A DNA stretch of 64,000 nt from UBA6055 sp965214085. Lineage in GTDB: Bacteria > Chloroflexota > Anaerolineae > Aggregatilineales > Phototrophicaceae. Below the pieces are notes generated by a model, which worked only from the letters and a program-made list of their open reading frames with translations, was not told the DNA's origin and searched no databases. Numbering within the stretch: the first letter of the stretch is position 1; every line of letters starts with the position of its first letter. Position numbers and translations under genes: made by a program. This document shows positions 24,840-33,599 of the stretch, one piece after another. The stretch covers positions 3,038,001-3,102,000 of the forward strand of contig OZ243937.1 in assembly GCA_965214085.1 (NCBI GenBank). Reading direction: 5' to 3'.

Positions 24840-27326
24840 TTGCGGATTGTCGCGTATTTAATCGTCACGATCATCGCCATTGGCAATGTTTGGTACAGCG
24901 CCAGCCAGGCGCCCGACATCGTCGACCGAGCTCGCGCGATATACCCGCCCCTGCAAAATGCGGCGGCGCCAGCGCTGACGCTGCTGCCCGCTGCCGACTC
25001 GACGGCATTGGGCTGCGCGCTGCTGACGGGGCTGCCGCTGCCCGACCCGCTTGATGTCTACCGCCTCGGATTCCCGTTGGAAGGCGGCGTCTTCGCGGTG
25101 CATGTCTCAGCCGATGGGTCGCTGGCGCAGGCCTGCGACGAGCGGCTGCCAAATTTGGGCGCGGGCACGCAGTGGGTCGTACGCGCCGAGGCCGACAGCG
25201 ATGGCGACGGCCGGCCGGATGCCAGCGACGACTGTCCTTTTATCGCCGGCGGCCCGGTGTCAAATGACGGCTGCCCCCACATTACGGCGTCCGACCGCGA
25301 TGGCGATGGCATCCCGGATAACGCCGATCACTGCGCAGAGCAAGCCGGGGCTGCGGCGGCCGCTGGCTGCGCCCTGCTGGAGGATAGCGACGGCGATGGC
25401 GTGCCTGATCACATTGATATCTGCAGCGCCGATTTTGGCTCCTATCGCGCGGGCTTGGCGCACGGCTGCCCGGCTGACGGCAGCGGCAGTTCTACGCGGC
25501 GGCGTGACGCGGCTGACATTTGCCAGGTCATTAGCGCGGATGCCCCGCTGCACGAGAGCGGCGACACCACATCGGCAGTCATCGCTAGCGTCGCGGATGC
25601 GGCCAGCCGTGTTGTCATCGGCCGCAGCGCCGCGGGCGATTGGCTGCAGCTGGCCGCGGGCTGGGCAAGCGCTGAGGACGCGCAACTGATTGGCGCTTGC
25701 TACAATATTCCGCTGGTGAATGCCGAGGCCGGTGGCGCGACCGGCTGTTTCCTGCGCCCGCTGGGCGAGTTCGTCAACGCGCGCGAAGGCCCCGCTGGCA
25801 TTACCGCCACCGTCTTGACCGATGAGACGCCGCAGGCAGTTCTGGGCCGTAATTTCGCCGGCGACTGGCTGATGCACCGCGCCGGTTGGGTCAGCCGCGA
25901 GCTCGTCGAGTTGTCCGGCAGCTGCGACAGCTTGCCCGCGCTCGATCCGACTTTGGTCAGCAGCGGCGTCATCCACTTCTGCCCGCCCGGCTACCGCGGA
26001 TACCTGCGCCCGCGAATCGCTGTCGGCGGGAAGGCGCAGGTCGTCTCCGAGACGATTGCCAATCGACTGCGCGCCCAACCCAGCATAGAGGCCGAGCAAA
26101 TCGGCGAGATCGCGCCACTCGGCAGCATCGACGCCGTGCTGGACGGACCCGCCTGCAATGGACCCTGGATTTGGTGGCAGGTCGATGTCGGCGGGCTGGT
26201 CGGCTGGACGGTCGAGAGCGATGTGAATTACAACTACTATTACCTGGAACCCCTCGCTGAAACGTTGCCGGCCGATGCGGCGCAAAGACCACCCGCGGAC
26301 GCGCCGTTGCCGACTGCGGTCCACCTGATCCACAGCGGCAATATCGACGCTCTTGATACGGTCGCGATTCTGCCGGTGGCAGAGGCGCAGGCAGTGGCTT
26401 GGTCGCCGCAGCAAGATCTGCTGGCAGTGCGAGGCGCGGGCGGCGCGCTGACGTTCTTCGACGCCGCTGACTTCGGCAAGCCGGGGCGGCTAGTGGAGGC
26501 GGCCGGAGCTGCCGCAATCGCTTTCAGCCCGGATGAGCGCTGGCTGGCGCTGGGTGATTTGGAGGGAGCCGTCCGTCTGCTACAGATGGAAAGCGCAGAA
26601 TCCGCGAGCGAGGCGCTGCTTCTTGGCCAACTGGAGGGACCGGTTCGCGGCTTGGCTTGGTCGCGCGCCGGGGACAAGCTGGCGGCGGTCAGCGGGGCCG
26701 AATCGCTGCAGCTGGCGCGCCGGGCCGGGACCTTGAATGTTTGGTCGCTGGACAGTTCAGCGCCCGAAGGCAGCCGACTCGCGCTTCGCCAGCGCTATCC
26801 CTATCCCCTGACAGCCCTGGCATTCAGCGCGGATGACCGCTGGCTGGCCGTCACGGGCGAATCCACCAGCGCCGGGCGCGCCGCCCTCTGGGTCTACGCA
26901 GCCGATTCAGGTGAACTGCAATTAGCGAAGCCTTTGATTCCGCTGCGCGGCCACAGCTCGGTGGCAGCATCGCCCGCGGGCAACTTGGGCGACTTCGTCT
27001 ACAGCAGCGGCGACAGCCTGTATCAACTCGATGTCGCTAGCGGCGTCGAGCAGCGCATCTACCATCTGGACGGGGCGCTGCTCAGAAAGTTCGCTTTACG
27101 TCCGCAGGCGCTGGCCGGCGCTGAAGTGTTGCTGACGCTGGCTATCGAAACGCCGAGCGGCGCCTGGCAGCTGCAATTGGCGAACGCGCTCAGCCCCTAC
27201 GGCAGCGCGACGACAGTCGACATTTCGCCCAGCGCAGTTGCCTTCAGCCCGGACGGACGTCTGCTGGCGCTGGCCGATCCGCAGCGCGACCGCGTCTTAG
27301 TCCTGGCTGCGAGACTAAACAGCTAG
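24840..27326 (+). CDS. Secreted TSP3/SH3b/WD40-type multidomain protein
   Basis: A TTG start at 24840, six bases after GAGGAG, gives 828 residues. A short N-terminal hydrophobic helix (RIVAYLIVTIIAIGNVWYS) should direct it to the membrane or outside. Domains in order: calcium-binding thrombospondin type 3 repeats (DSDGDGRPDASDDCP at about 118 and DSDGDGVPDHIDIC at about 180); three SH3b-like domains with the CxVI/CFLRP and GDWL.L patterns (about 215-455); and a WD40-like propeller (about 500-828). The propeller repeats read VAWSPQQDLLAV, IAFSPDERWLALG, LAFSADDRWLAVTG and VAFSPDGRLLALAD. An extracellular binding or sensing role is likely; no enzyme domain seen. Confidence 0.8.
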   Translation: MRIVAYLIVTIIAIGNVWYSASQAPDIVDRARAIYPPLQNAAAPALTLLPAADSTALGCALLTGLPLPDPLDVYRLGFPLEGGVFAVHVSADGSLAQACDERLPNLGAGTQWVVRAEADSDGDGRPDASDDCPFIAGGPVSNDGCPHITASDRDGDGIPDNADHCAEQAGAAAAAGCALLEDSDGDGVPDHIDICSADFGSYRAGLAHGCPADGSGSSTRRRDAADICQVISADAPLHESGDTTSAVIASVADAASRVVIGRSAAGDWLQLAAGWASAEDAQLIGACYNIPLVNAEAGGATGCFLRPLGEFVNAREGPAGITATVLTDETPQAVLGRNFAGDWLMHRAGWVSRELVELSGSCDSLPALDPTLVSSGVIHFCPPGYRGYLRPRIAVGGKAQVVSETIANRLRAQPSIEAEQIGEIAPLGSIDAVLDGPACNGPWIWWQVDVGGLVGWTVESDVNYNYYYLEPLAETLPADAAQRPPADAPLPTAVHLIHSGNIDALDTVAILPVAEAQAVAWSPQQDLLAVRGAGGALTFFDAADFGKPGRLVEAAGAAAIAFSPDERWLALGDLEGAVRLLQMESAESASEALLLGQLEGPVRGLAWSRAGDKLAAVSGAESLQLARRAGTLNVWSLDSSAPEGSRLALRQRYPYPLTALAFSADDRWLAVTGESTSAGRAALWVYAADSGELQLAKPLIPLRGHSSVAASPAGNLGDFVYSSGDSLYQLDVASGVEQRIYHLDGALLRKFALRPQALAGAEVLLTLAIETPSGAWQLQLANALSPYGSATTVDISPSAVAFSPDGRLLALADPQRDRVLVLAARLNS

Positions 27327-27337
27327 CCCGCCAGCAT

Positions 27338-27596
27338 CAAGGCAATCGCATCAAATTTTTTTCAACACAGAGAGCGCAGAGGGCACAGAGTTTTAGGAGT
27401 TTAGAAGAATATTCTACTACATATGCAGCCTGGAATAGGCAACAGTCACTAGCGAAACGTGAACCACAAATCACAATTCAAATATGACATGAGCCCATAT
27501 TTTTGTTTTTCTCTGTGCTCTCTGGGCCCTCTGTAGTTGATTTTCAGTTTTAATTCCCACCTTTACAGCCGGTATCATTTTGATGTGATTGCCCTG
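27338..27596. mobile_element. M3 element
   Basis: Termini CAAGGCAATCGCATCAAA and TTTTGATGTGATTGCCCTG. CACAGAG tract CAACACAGAGAGCGCAGAGG (27362 on) and the inverted tract CTCTGTGCTCTCTGGGC (27511 on). The flanks CCGCCAGCA and CCTCCAGCA match at eight of nine but with 2-3 bases of slack, so the duplication is uncertain. It lies in the 319-bp gap before the IS982 element. Confidence 0.65.
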
Positions 27597-27645
27597 ACCC
27601 TCCAGCAGGCAGCGCTTTCGCCAGCGGTCGCAAGGCATATATACT

Positions 27646-28647
27646 ACGCCTTATGTGAAATTACTAGAGCATTGAAAGGTCTGAACATTAATATGATAGT
27701 GAAGGCGCAAGATATGTTTGAATAGGTGAGCGGTGACTTTCGCAATCAGTCGGGTTGTCAACCCGGCCACCGTCTTCGCTAGCAGGCGTTCTAAGTTACG
27801 TCCGGTGTTCTGAAGTTCGTGGAAGACGCCTTCAATCCGCTCGCGAAGCCCGTTGAGGGCTGCGTCATATCCAGGGCTATTCTGCTGTTTTTGGTTTTTG
27901 CGTTTAGGTGTCACAATCCTATTGCCGGTTTGTTGCAGCATTTGAGCTTGCCACTCGGCGCCTATAAAGCCTTTGTCGCCAATCACCATAGAGTTTTTGA
28001 GATAATCCAGCACCGTTTCAGCCGCCTTTCGTTCTTCCACATTAGCGGCTGTCAATTCGTATGCCACTGGGATGCCTGTCAGGGTCGTCACCATCACCAG
28101 CTTATAGCCGAAATAGTAGAGCTTGCGACTGGCGCAATATCCATAGTTGGCGCTGCCGCGAAAATGACTGCGCTTCTTACTGCGTCTATAGCCCAAGACC
28201 GGCACAGGCTTGGTATCGACCAGAAAAGTCTCTACCTGTTCAATGCTCCAGTCAATCAGAATATCCCGTCGCATTTGTTCCATCAATGATCCCAGACTGC
28301 GGGCGCGGCGATTGTATTGACTTTGGCTCAAAAGATTAGGAAATAAGTCGCTATGGTTGGCGCGGATATAACCCAGATACTGGCTCTCGGCTGCGAAAGG
28401 TAGGTATTCTGCCGCAAGCATCACGGTCATCATTTCGCTATCGCTAAACACAGGGTTGCGCCCAGCTTTACCCAGCAAGTAATGTCGTCCTTTCGCAAGA
28501 TACCAATCGTCAACTATAACAAAAAGGATGGTAAACAGTGTATCGATGCCTATACTTGTCATTGGGCTGACTCTCCATACTGGTTGTGTCGTAACTACCA
28601 TTCTGGATATCAGCCCATTTAGCGCAAATCTATTTCACATAAGACGT
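27646..28647 (-). mobile_element. Complete IS982-family insertion sequence
   Basis: The 1002-bp element has terminal repeats ACGCCTTATGTGAAAT (27646 on) and, at the right, its inverse ATTTCACATAAGACGT (28632-28647), 15 of 16 matching. ATACT is duplicated at 27641-27645 and 28648-28652. One transposase gene fills it. The target TATACT lies in the cofE upstream region. Confidence 0.92.
27651..28562 (-). CDS. IS982-family DDE transposase
   Basis: A 303-residue transposase (ATG at 28562 after GGAGAG; the frame runs on to 28601). N-terminal NPVFSDSEMMTVMLAAEYLP and LGYIRANHSDLFPNL are the family hallmarks. The catalytic acids are in FLVDTKPVPV (D), MVIGDKGFIGAEW (D) and RERIEGVFHEL (E). YGYCASRKLYYFGYKLVMVT is the family's characteristic middle strand. 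All three catalytic acids are present and the reading frame is intact, so it may still be active. The stop codon lies inside the left terminal repeat. Confidence 0.9.
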   Translation of the reverse strand: MTSIGIDTLFTILFVIVDDWYLAKGRHYLLGKAGRNPVFSDSEMMTVMLAAEYLPFAAESQYLGYIRANHSDLFPNLLSQSQYNRRARSLGSLMEQMRRDILIDWSIEQVETFLVDTKPVPVLGYRRSKKRSHFRGSANYGYCASRKLYYFGYKLVMVTTLTGIPVAYELTAANVEERKAAETVLDYLKNSMVIGDKGFIGAEWQAQMLQQTGNRIVTPKRKNQKQQNSPGYDAALNGLRERIEGVFHELQNTGRNLERLLAKTVAGLTTRLIAKVTAHLFKHILRLHYHINVQTFQCSSNFT

Positions 28648-28698
28648 ATACTGTAAAGGCATCGTCTTTAGCTCACTGCAAAACAGGATGAAGACTTT

Positions 28699-29511
28699 AT
28701 GCCGCCATCACTGACCGTTACCCCAATCAGCGCGCCGGTGCGCGACCGACCTTTTGATCTGGTCGCTACGCTGGTCAACAGCCTCGAGGCCGCCGAGATC
28801 TCACTGCGAGATGCTGATGTTTTGACGATTTCCAGCAAATACGCTTCGATCGCCAGCGGCCGCACCCTTAGCCTCGCTGATATCGAGAGCAGCCCCAAAG
28901 CCGAGGAATTGGCGCGGCGCTACCAGATGGATGCCGCCGTGGCACAGTTGGTGCTGGAGGAAGCCGAGCATATCTTCGGCGGAATCGAGCTGGGATTTCT
29001 ACTGACCGCAAAAGGCGGCGTTATCTCGCCCAACGCCGGATTGGACCGCTCCAACATCCCCAGCGGCCAAGTGGTGCTGCTGCCGCAAAAGCCCTTTGAG
29101 ACCGCCGAGGCGATCCGTCAGGCGCTGCAACGGCGTCTGCGCTGCCGCATCGGCCTCATCCTCAGCGATAGTTGGCTGATGCCCGGGCGTTATGGCACGA
29201 TTGGCATCGCCATCGCCGCGGCCGGTTTCCAACCCATCAAAGACGAGCGCGGCAAAATGGATCTGTTTGGCAACCCGATGGCTGTGACGCAAATCGGCCT
29301 GGCCGACTCGCTGGCGGCATGCGCGCAAGTGGTCATGGGCGAGCGCAACGAGGCGACCCCCTTCGCTCTCATCCGCGGCGCGGACGTTGAATTGAGCGAC
29401 GCCCCCCTGTCCGCCGCCGATGTATCCATACCCTGGCGGCACTGTATCTATGTCGAGTCGCTGACGCTGGGCCTCGTACCGGCGCAGGCGCCCGCCACCC
29501 GCGCAACTTAA
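28699..29511 (+). CDS. cofE: Coenzyme F420-0:L-glutamate ligase family (CofE)
   Basis: A 270-residue protein; CAGGA ten bases before the ATG. CofE adds glutamates to coenzyme F420-0 using GTP. Family features: VLTISSKYASIASGR (near residue 40), GGVISPNAGLDRSNIP (about 108-123, metal and substrate loop), LILSDSWLMPGRYGTIG (about 150-166) and DLFGNPMAVTQIGLADSLAA (about 190-209). The usual TFGRPWR motif is replaced by SWLMPGR, so substrate preference may differ. No other F420 gene is visible nearby. The IS982 element ends 51 bp upstream, so its promoter may have changed. Confidence 0.85.
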   Translation: MPPSLTVTPISAPVRDRPFDLVATLVNSLEAAEISLRDADVLTISSKYASIASGRTLSLADIESSPKAEELARRYQMDAAVAQLVLEEAEHIFGGIELGFLLTAKGGVISPNAGLDRSNIPSGQVVLLPQKPFETAEAIRQALQRRLRCRIGLILSDSWLMPGRYGTIGIAIAAAGFQPIKDERGKMDLFGNPMAVTQIGLADSLAACAQVVMGERNEATPFALIRGADVELSDAPLSAADVSIPWRHCIYVESLTLGLVPAQAPATRAT

Positions 29512-29587
29512 GCGCCAATGCCGGCGCAAGCGACGCGCTTTCCTTGTGCAAATTAGACAGAATCAGCCGCAGGCAGCCGCTTTCTGA

Positions 29588-29616
29588 TTGACTTCTGTTT
29601 AACGCCAGCTTAAACT
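29588..29616 (+). promoter_or_regulatory. Sigma-70-type promoter of a candidate small RNA or leader
   Basis: TTGACT (29588-29593), 17-bp spacer, TAAACT (29611-29616). It lies 77 bp after cofE and about 150 bp before the SWIM gene. A strong hairpin and T7 run follow at 29690-29725, before the next start codon. Confidence 0.65.
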
Positions 29617-29621
29617 TTAAG

Positions 29622-29725
29622 GTAGATGAAACAGGGCGATGCCAACGATGCAACGACGACAATGTTTCATACAAGAAGACCAGCGAACGCGCGGTGTGAA
29701 CGACAAAGTCACCCCGCGTTTTTTT
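29622..29725 (+). ncRNA. Candidate short structured RNA or attenuated leader
   Basis: About 105 nt with its own promoter and terminator. Two hairpins are apparent: ATGAAACA (29626-29633) with TGTTTCAT (29663-29670), perfectly paired over a 29-base loop that contains CGATGCCAACGATGC; and CGCGGTGTGA (29690-29699) with TCACCCCGCG (29709-29718) followed by TTTTTTT. No conserved family is recognised. Either an independent small RNA or a leader that controls the SWIM gene 35 bp downstream. Confidence 0.45.
29690..29725 (+). terminator. Intrinsic terminator or attenuator upstream of the SWIM gene
   Basis: Ten-base stem with one mismatch (29690-29699 / 29709-29718) and a loop of nine bases, followed by seven T. 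It lies between the promoter at 29588 and the SWIM gene at 29763. Confidence 0.75.
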
Positions 29726-29762
29726 CATTTTATGCCGGCGTCTTATAGGTGAAAGGTTCGAA

Positions 29763-30260
29763 ATGGACGCGAGTATGATCAACAAAATCCAAAAAGCCAG
29801 CGAATACGCCAACCAGCCGGAACGCGCGACTTTTATCAGCCTCGGCGTGGACTTCAGCGGCGCCAACAGCAGCCACCGCGTCAGCCTTAATGAGGGCGGC
29901 TGGTCTTGCAGCTGCTCCGGCTTTTCACATTACCAAATCTGCCCGCATATCATGGCTTTGGAAATCTTGCTCAAGCCCCTGCTGAAGCGCCAACCCGTGC
30001 CCTACGCGCCGGGACAAAATATCGTCAGTGATGTGGAGAAGGCGAATCGCTATGCACAAGAGCGCGACCGCATTCGCATCGTCGACTTCGATTGCCGCTT
30101 CGAGGGCTACAACAAGGAACACCGCGTCACCTACGACCATGGCGCCTGGAACAGCAGCGCCTCTTTCTTCGCTCAACGCGGCGTATGCAGCCACACCATG
30201 GCGCTGGAGAAAATCCTCAAAGGCTTCGTGGAGCCGGCGCGCGCGCTGCCGGTGGCATAA
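29763..30260 (+). CDS. Tandem SWIM-type zinc-finger protein, second finger degenerate
   Basis: The 165-residue protein has two SWIM-like repeats of about 70 residues. In the first (about 27-62) the zinc ligands are complete: WSCSCSGFSHYQICPHIMALE, i.e. CxC and CxH. In the second (about 108-145) the spacing is kept, WNSSASFFAQRGVCSHTMALE, but CxC has become SxS while CxH remains. SWIM domains bind DNA or proteins. The duplication and the loss in one copy suggest the second finger binds without zinc or has a structural role. It sits downstream of a promoter and terminator hairpin at 29588-29725. Confidence 0.8.
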   Translation: MDASMINKIQKASEYANQPERATFISLGVDFSGANSSHRVSLNEGGWSCSCSGFSHYQICPHIMALEILLKPLLKRQPVPYAPGQNIVSDVEKANRYAQERDRIRIVDFDCRFEGYNKEHRVTYDHGAWNSSASFFAQRGVCSHTMALEKILKGFVEPARALPVA

Positions 30261-30374
30261 GCAATATAAGGCAGGACGGGGGTCGGCGTGGCTCTCGTCC
30301 GTTCCCCTATCCCAGTCGCTCGCTAGTTAGGACTTGGCTCACACAAAATATGAAATTCAATGCTGCGTGCGTTC

Positions 30375-30399
30375 GGGCGAGCCGGTGGCTCGCCCCTAC
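30375..30399. repeat. REP palindrome
   Basis: GGGCGAGCCGGTGGCTCGCCC followed by CTAC, the reverse-strand form of the GTAG-footed family, downstream of the VanW gene's stop. The rest of the gap 30261-30457 shows nothing else. Confidence 0.7.
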
Positions 30400-30457
30400 A
30401 TACTTCGGCAGGTTTCATAAACAAGAGAAATTGTTACCAGCCGGGCACAGTCAACGC

Positions 30458-32362
30458 TCAGCCGGATTCGCCGACGGGCGCGATGCCGTCGTCTTTGGCT
30501 TCGTCCTCAACTTTCAGGCGCGGGTCGCCCGGCCCCACTTCAAAGACGGCTTGCCAGGGCTGAAAACGGGTGAAGACATGGTCGCGCTTGATTAAGCTGC
30601 CGGCCGTATCGTAGACATTGCGGTAGACCCAAACGTCCGCGCCATCGGCCGAGTAGTCGATCTGACGGACCTGGCCCTGCGCCAGGTCGCCGGCTTCGAC
30701 GAAGGCATCGGGCGGCGCCGGCACAATTTCGCGGATAATCGGCTGCTCAATGACCGCGCGCCAGTGTGGACTGCTGTAGATGCGGAATTGCAGGGCGTCT
30801 TGCGCGCCGAGAAATGAACTCTCGATCAGCAGGTGGTGCGGCGTATTGTTTTGGAAGCGCAGGTCCACTTCGGGCTGCCAGATGGCGGCGTCCAAGCCAG
30901 GACCGGCGCCGGCGTATTCATAGTAGCCGACGCGATAACCATGACTGTTGCGCTCGGTGACGGCATAGCCGCCGCTGTAAACGGCACGGAACATGGTCGT
31001 GCTCACCTGGCAAATGCCGCCGCCGATGCCGGTGACCGTGGCGCCGCCCAGGATGACGCTGCCTTCCAGATAACCTGCTTCGGGCGTGATCTCGCCCAGA
31101 TGATGATTGAAGGAGAATTCTTCGCCGGGCGCGACGATGATGCCGTGCAACTTGCCCGCGCCCAAAGCGATATTGCCGCGCCGGTTCTGTAAGGAGCCCC
31201 AATAATAGGTCGTAGACTCCGCCACCAATTCGCTGATGCCTAGCTCGGCAGCGGTCACGCCGTGGGGATAACGCGGCAGCAGCGTCTTGAAGTACATGGC
31301 GACTCGCCGATTCAGCGGGTCGAATACCGCCGCTTCCAGCCGCCTGATGGTCTCGGCGACATCCAATTCACGCCCTTCTCGGGACGGGGTCAGCGGGTTG
31401 AGCTGGCCGCTGGCCGGGTCAAAGTCGAAACGCCCTTCGAGCGAGGGTTTGCCCAGCGTGGGCGCGAGCGTCGTCAGGAAGGGGGCGAAGGCGCTCAGGT
31501 CGACGCTGACGTCAAAGCGCCGGTTCTCCCCGGCCCCGCTCAGCGTCACGCTCAGCCCGGCTAGGATCTGCTCGCGCGTGACCACCCAGGGCGGCAGCAT
31601 CTGGCCACCGGGCAGGTCGCCCACGAGTTGCAGCGGCGTCGACAGCGCTATCTCGACTTGCGCCGCGGCTTCCCGGAGGTTCCACTGGCGCGGCAGGCTT
31701 TCGTCTATCACGAGATCAACTTCGCGCCGATCGGACTGCGTCAGCACCAGCTCTGTCAGCGCGGCTAAGGTTGCGGCCTGATCCAGCCGCCGTTCGCTAA
31801 CGCCGGGACTGACGACGACCTTCATGCCCTCAAGGCTAAGCGTGGCGTCCTTGCGATCGCGATCGACTTCCTCCGCCAGCCGCGCCAGGAAGTCCCGCGC
31901 CGCGCTCTCATCAAAAGCCAGGGTCAGGGGCAGATTGGCGCCGCTGAACCAGGCGTCGGCCCGTTCGCGCAGGCTGCGGCGTCCGTCTTCCGCGTGGCCG
32001 ATGGCGTAGGCGCGCTCGACCAACTCTGCGGCCGGCAAACGCAAGCCCAGCTCAGCGGCGGTCGCCGACCAGCTGCGCTCGCCATCGCGGAAAGTGTAAA
32101 CTTCTGCTTCGACGGACCCGTACTGGGCTGAAAGCGCGGCGATGGCCTCGGCGCGGGTCAGGCCGCCGATGTCGCCCTCGGCGATGCTGACGCCGGGCAC
32201 GATGCGGTCTTCCAGCGCCATCTGCAAGCCGATCAGCCCGATGGCCAGGCTCAGCGCTACCAGCGACAGCGCGGCAAAAGCCAAGATAGCCAGGCGCAGC
32301 AGCCGGACGATCCAGGGCGGCTTGGGGGGAGCCGGCGGGCTTTTGCTGGGAGGAGGCGTCAT
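30458..32362 (-). CDS. VanW-family envelope protein with peptidoglycan-binding repeats
   Basis: The 634-residue protein starts MTPPPSKSPPAPPKPPW and has one membrane helix (about 20-45). Two PG-binding_4-like modules follow (about 60-280; for example VPGVSIAEGDIGGLTRAEA). The VanW domain (about 380-520) contains NIALGAGKLHGIIVAPGEEF (split) and GGGICQVSTTMFRAVYSGG. These include the conserved SFN and ERNSHGYRVGYYEYAG stretches. The C-terminal 90 residues are probably a G5-like beta domain. It is likely a membrane-anchored, surface-exposed protein that contacts peptidoglycan; vancomycin resistance itself is not implied. Confidence 0.85.
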   Translation of the reverse strand: MTPPPSKSPPAPPKPPWIVRLLRLAILAFAALSLVALSLAIGLIGLQMALEDRIVPGVSIAEGDIGGLTRAEAIAALSAQYGSVEAEVYTFRDGERSWSATAAELGLRLPAAELVERAYAIGHAEDGRRSLRERADAWFSGANLPLTLAFDESAARDFLARLAEEVDRDRKDATLSLEGMKVVVSPGVSERRLDQAATLAALTELVLTQSDRREVDLVIDESLPRQWNLREAAAQVEIALSTPLQLVGDLPGGQMLPPWVVTREQILAGLSVTLSGAGENRRFDVSVDLSAFAPFLTTLAPTLGKPSLEGRFDFDPASGQLNPLTPSREGRELDVAETIRRLEAAVFDPLNRRVAMYFKTLLPRYPHGVTAAELGISELVAESTTYYWGSLQNRRGNIALGAGKLHGIIVAPGEEFSFNHHLGEITPEAGYLEGSVILGGATVTGIGGGICQVSTTMFRAVYSGGYAVTERNSHGYRVGYYEYAGAGPGLDAAIWQPEVDLRFQNNTPHHLLIESSFLGAQDALQFRIYSSPHWRAVIEQPIIREIVPAPPDAFVEAGDLAQGQVRQIDYSADGADVWVYRNVYDTAGSLIKRDHVFTRFQPWQAVFEVGPGDPRLKVEDEAKDDGIAPVGESG

Positions 32363-32379
32363 CGCTTCACTTCGCCAGC

Positions 32380-33318
32380 CTAGTCAGCAGCGACGACGAG
32401 CACGTCATGCTGCGGCATGGGTTTGGGCGCATCGCCGCAGGAGGTCAGGCGCGGCGCGGACATGCCGGTCGTCACCTCGGCGCAGTGGATGCCGCCGTCG
32501 GCGTCCAGAAATGCGACGCGCTGCCGGTCGGCGGCCAAGCCCTGCACTGCCTGCAAGCGCAGGTCATCCAGGCGATAGTGGCGCGTACGCTCGCGAATGA
32601 CCGCTTCAGCCGCGCCGGCCGCCTGGTGCGCCGCGGCATCCAGGGTGTGCCCGGCGTAAGCGCCTCGCCCGCGATATTTGTGCGTCAGCAGATAACCGGC
32701 GCGCTGATTGCTGACGATTGCCTCGACATCAGGCGGATCGACATGGCCGTAGACAATGCCTTGCGGGAAGGCGATCAGCGTAGCCGCCAGGCGATGCCCG
32801 CCGATATGCGTGGTCTGCCAGACGCGCTCGGGGCCGGCCTGCGCCGCCAGCTCATGATAAACCGGCGTGCCATGCGCGGCGCAGCAGGGGTCGTGCCGGC
32901 CATTGGTGCAGACGGTATAGAGCTCGTCGACCGCGTCCAGCTCTCGCCCGTTGACGCGCGGGATTCCGTCAGCGGTCAGGCTGTTGAGTTCCAGTTGCAG
33001 CAATTCGGCGTAGTCGGTCAACGCGGTATGGTAGAGCTTGGGCTGCGCCTGGTTGGTGAGCGCGATGTAGAAGTTTTTGCCGTCGGCAAGCGGTTTGCGA
33101 ATGAAGAGGATTTTGGCGCGCGGCGCGCTTTGCAAGTGCGCCAGATAAGGCGCGAAGACGCCGCCTGCAGCTGCGGTCTTGACCGCTTCGCCGCTCCAGC
33201 CGCCGTAGTCGGGCAGGCTGCTCTCGATCAGGAAGAAGGTATCGGCCGGCTTGAAGGTGCCCGCCAATGTCTCGGCTTCGTGGCGCGATTCCTCGGCGCA
33301 GGTCATGGTCATTTGCAT
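32380..33318 (-). CDS. Sucrase/ferredoxin-like (thioredoxin-fold 2Fe-2S) protein
   Basis: A 312-residue cytosolic protein of the Suc_Fer-like family. The N-terminal half includes CAEESRHEAETLAGTFKPAD (Cys at about 7). The ferredoxin-like part contains YTVCTNGRHDPCCAAHGTPVY (Cys at about 135-148) and the conserved TTHIGGHRLAATLIAFPQG. It ends with the pattern YGHVDPPDVE. These Cys may ligate an iron-sulfur cluster, as in thioredoxin-like ferredoxins. Actual redox partner unknown. It lies 17 bp upstream of vanW on the same strand. Confidence 0.8.
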   Translation of the reverse strand: MQMTMTCAEESRHEAETLAGTFKPADTFFLIESSLPDYGGWSGEAVKTAAAGGVFAPYLAHLQSAPRAKILFIRKPLADGKNFYIALTNQAQPKLYHTALTDYAELLQLELNSLTADGIPRVNGRELDAVDELYTVCTNGRHDPCCAAHGTPVYHELAAQAGPERVWQTTHIGGHRLAATLIAFPQGIVYGHVDPPDVEAIVSNQRAGYLLTHKYRGRGAYAGHTLDAAAHQAAGAAEAVIRERTRHYRLDDLRLQAVQGLAADRQRVAFLDADGGIHCAEVTTGMSAPRLTSCGDAPKPMPQHDVLVVAAD

Positions 33319-33599
33319 GGGTCGCCCTCATTCGTTTGCCTGTGATTGCGCACCAGTCTACCATGTTCGCTGGCGTATTGGCACACGCGCTGTACGCACT
33401 GCAATTGCATGCAAGGAAAATCATCTCATAAGACAAATATGGGCATTCAAACAAGGCTGGAAAAAAGCGGAAGCGGGAGAGAGACGAAACAGCGCACCCG
33501 GAAAATAGACTCGAATTGCCGTTGCAGCAAATTGAGAATTGCTCGTCTTTATGGTAGCCTGTTCCGTAACAATAAACGAGACATTCGCAGGAATAACAT

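Noticed and set aside
25260..26414. A 384-residue open frame on the minus strand
   Set aside because: Antisense to the TSP3/SH3/WD40 gene with no ribosome binding site or family features.
29755..29762. GGTTCGAAAT as a tRNA T-loop
   Set aside because: No acceptor or anticodon stem around it; the sequence is the SWIM gene leader. No tRNA was found anywhere in the window.
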